NCBI GenBank assembly: GCA_030642205.1
Contig: DAOWOF010000136.1
Span: forward strand, 1 to 6,508
Source: Desulfobacteraceae bacterium
Lineage (GTDB): Bacteria; Desulfobacterota; DSM-4660; Desulfatiglandales; Desulfatiglandaceae
DNA: 6,508 bases
Reading direction: 5' to 3'
This document shows, one piece after another, positions 5,585 to 6,508 of the stretch. Below the pieces are notes generated by a model that saw only the letters and a program-made list of their open reading frames with translations, was not told where the DNA came from and searched no databases. Position numbers and translations under genes: made by a program. The stretch's first letter is position 1. The number at the start of each line of letters is the position of its first letter.

Positions 5585-6306
5585 AATGTGTTGCTATACT
5601 ATTAATAATGTTTGGATTGGGATCAACAGTATATGCTAATGACAAAAAGCTAAAAAACGAAACAGAACTTTCCTTTATGAAAACCGGAGGGAACACTGAA
5701 ACTACCAAATTTTCCGCCAAGAATAATTTAGAGTATAAATTTACAGATAAAGTTGAAGTATCCTGGAAAATAGGGGCTAATTATGGCGAAAATAATGGTG
5801 AAAAGGACTCTGAAAATTATTTTACCGAACTCAAATCAAACTATAATTTAACAGAGAGACTATACTCATCTGTTTTTGCCAGCTGGATGCAGGACAAATT
5901 TACAGCGATTGATAGCAGATATGCAATTGGTCCACTGGTGGGCTATAAGATCCTGCTTGGTCCGAAACATAAGCTGTCAAGCGAGGCTGGCGTAAGCTAT
6001 GTTAATGAAGAATACACAGATGAAATTGATGAATCCGATACTGATTATCTTGCAGGACGCACATCTGCCGAATATGAATACCTTTTTACCGATAAAACCA
6101 GGTTTTCACAATGGATTGAATTAATTTACGATTTCGAAGAGAGTGATAATTACAATGTTAATTCGGAAACAGCTATTATCTCATCCTTGAATGGATTTCT
6201 CTCTCTTAAAACCAGCTACGAGTTAAAGTATGATAATAAACCTGCTTCCTCAGAACTGGACGACACAGATACAGTTCTGTCAGTAACTCTATTGATCAAT
6301 TTTTAA
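5581..6306 (+). CDS. DUF481 (YdiY-like) outer-membrane beta-barrel protein
   Basis: The 241-aa product has a Sec-type signal peptide: MKCVAILLIMFGLGSTVYA with likely cleavage after A19, before NDKK, and no twin-arginine motif, so it is not a Tat cargo by its signal. The mature part is made of alternating polar/hydrophobic strands (for example ETELSFMKTGGNTETTKFSAKNN, YKFTDKVEVSWKIGANYGE, YNLTERLYSSVFASWMQD, LSVTLLINF). It contains the GNTE segment often seen in DUF481 proteins and ends in phenylalanine, the usual outer-membrane assembly signal. DUF481 proteins are presumed outer-membrane barrels of mostly unknown role. The start overlaps the tatC stop (ATGA), with AGG 7 nt upstream, indicating translational coupling. 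Little Lys/Asp/Glu-rich bias beyond the barrel loops is seen. Family call is likely; function is not known. Confidence 0.8.
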   Translation: MKCVAILLIMFGLGSTVYANDKKLKNETELSFMKTGGNTETTKFSAKNNLEYKFTDKVEVSWKIGANYGENNGEKDSENYFTELKSNYNLTERLYSSVFASWMQDKFTAIDSRYAIGPLVGYKILLGPKHKLSSEAGVSYVNEEYTDEIDESDTDYLAGRTSAEYEYLFTDKTRFSQWIELIYDFEESDNYNVNSETAIISSLNGFLSLKTSYELKYDNKPASSELDDTDTVLSVTLLINF

Positions 6307-6343
6307 TTGCTTACAAACTTAGGAGTTGTCCGAAAATAGTCTT

Positions 6344-6380
6344 CTCTCTGCGAAATTGATAATGCATTTTCGTCAGAGGG
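6344..6380. terminator. Stem-loop after the DUF481 gene, possible terminator
   Basis: CTCTCTG-CGAAAT (6344-6356) pairs with ATTTTCG-T-CAGAGGG (6366-6380), about 13 base pairs with one G-T pair and two small bulges around a 9-nt loop. No T-run follows on the plus strand (ATATATAGTTATT instead), so Rho-independent termination is uncertain. The structure may instead protect the mRNA 3' end or serve the minus strand. Confidence 0.4.
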
Positions 6381-6395
6381 ATATATAGTTATTAC

Positions 6396-6442
6396 TGGCG
6401 CGCCCAGCAGGATTCGAACCTGCGACCTACGGATTCGTAGTC
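6396..6442 (-). pseudogene. 3' half of tRNA-Arg(ACG), truncated at the anticodon stem; likely att site remnant
   Basis: Read on the minus strand, the segment contains the anticodon loop CTACGAA (6440-6434, anticodon ACG), the 3' anticodon stem TCCGT (6433-6429), variable loop AGGTC (6428-6424), T stem GCAGG (6423-6419), T loop TTCGAAT, CCTGC (6411-6407), the 3' acceptor strand TGGGCGC (6406-6400), G discriminator, and CCA (6398-6396). The 5' half (acceptor, D arm, most of the 5' anticodon stem) is absent: beyond 6442 only two stem bases (A, G) fit and the rest is AT-rich. A half-tRNA of this kind is the usual footprint of tRNA-directed integration by a tyrosine recombinase. A split by an intron is a less likely alternative. 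Confidence 0.85.
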
Positions 6443-6508
6443 TATAACTACATGATTTTATTAGTATTTTTCTTTTTTTGGTGTTATATTTTCTTATAGG
6501 ATATTAAT
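6443..6508. other. AT-rich DNA right of the half-tRNA, presumed mobile-element edge
   Basis: These 66 nt hold no gene and are markedly AT-rich, with several T-runs. ACTAC (6447-6451) is an inverted match to GTAGT (6437-6441) across the break. If the half-tRNA is an attachment site remnant, the element starts here and lies outside the window. Confidence 0.4.

Noticed and set aside
6321..6337. AGGAGTTGTCCGAAAAT as a possible insertion-sequence end
   Set aside because: It recalls some transposon termini, but no partner inverted repeat, target duplication or transposase is seen in the window.
6396..6508. Intron-split tRNA-Arg(ACG) (group I intron in the anticodon loop)
   Set aside because: No 5' half or intron core is visible in the window, the break falls in the 5' anticodon stem and not clearly in the loop, and att remnants are much more common. 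It cannot be fully excluded without sequence to the right.
1..6508. CRISPR array, toxin-antitoxin pair, retron or other defence system
   Set aside because: No regularly spaced repeats, reverse transcriptase, nuclease or small paired genes are present; all protein genes are housekeeping or envelope genes.

Overview
The window is a chromosomal stretch of AT-rich bacterial DNA. It probably comes from a Gram-negative bacterium of the former Deltaproteobacteria (Desulfobacterota). That assignment is inferred from the gene order alr-argS-SPOR protein, the short ArgA-like acetyltransferase with its CPKFPKCDE tail, a tatB-tatC pair followed by a beta-barrel gene, and a decayed intergenic repeat of a kind common in that group. 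No phylogenetic marker was searched, so genus and species are not claimed. All protein genes lie on the plus strand.

Layout. Positions 23-51 hold a near-consensus sigma70-type promoter, followed by a complete tRNA-Arg(CCU) gene with encoded CCA (74-150). After a 100-nt gap without an evident terminator come alr (alanine racemase), argS (arginyl-tRNA synthetase) and a membrane-anchored SPOR-domain protein. These three are packed tightly: a 1-nt overlap and a 5-nt gap. A 241-nt intergenic region (3693-3933) carries what looks like a degenerate dispersed repeat. Next is a stand-alone GNAT acetyltransferase of the short N-acetylglutamate-synthase-like type (3934-4395). A stem-loop overlapping a likely promoter separates it from a second tight operon: a TatA/B-family protein, tatC and a DUF481-type outer-membrane beta-barrel protein. 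These genes overlap by 11 nt and 4 nt. The window ends with a stem-loop and a 3' half-tRNA-Arg(ACG) on the minus strand (6396-6442).

Function. The left half combines arginine decoding (tRNA-Arg, ArgS), D-alanine supply for peptidoglycan (Alr) and a peptidoglycan-binding SPOR protein. The GNAT protein may feed arginine biosynthesis. The right half is the twin-arginine export machinery coupled to an envelope protein that itself has an ordinary Sec-type signal.

The most interesting point is the truncated tRNA-Arg(ACG). It stops at the anticodon stem and is followed by very AT-rich DNA, which is the footprint expected of an integrated mobile element that starts at about 6443 and continues to the right. 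The window shows only the boundary. Nothing inside it is a clear new defence or mobile system, and most genes are ordinary housekeeping genes.
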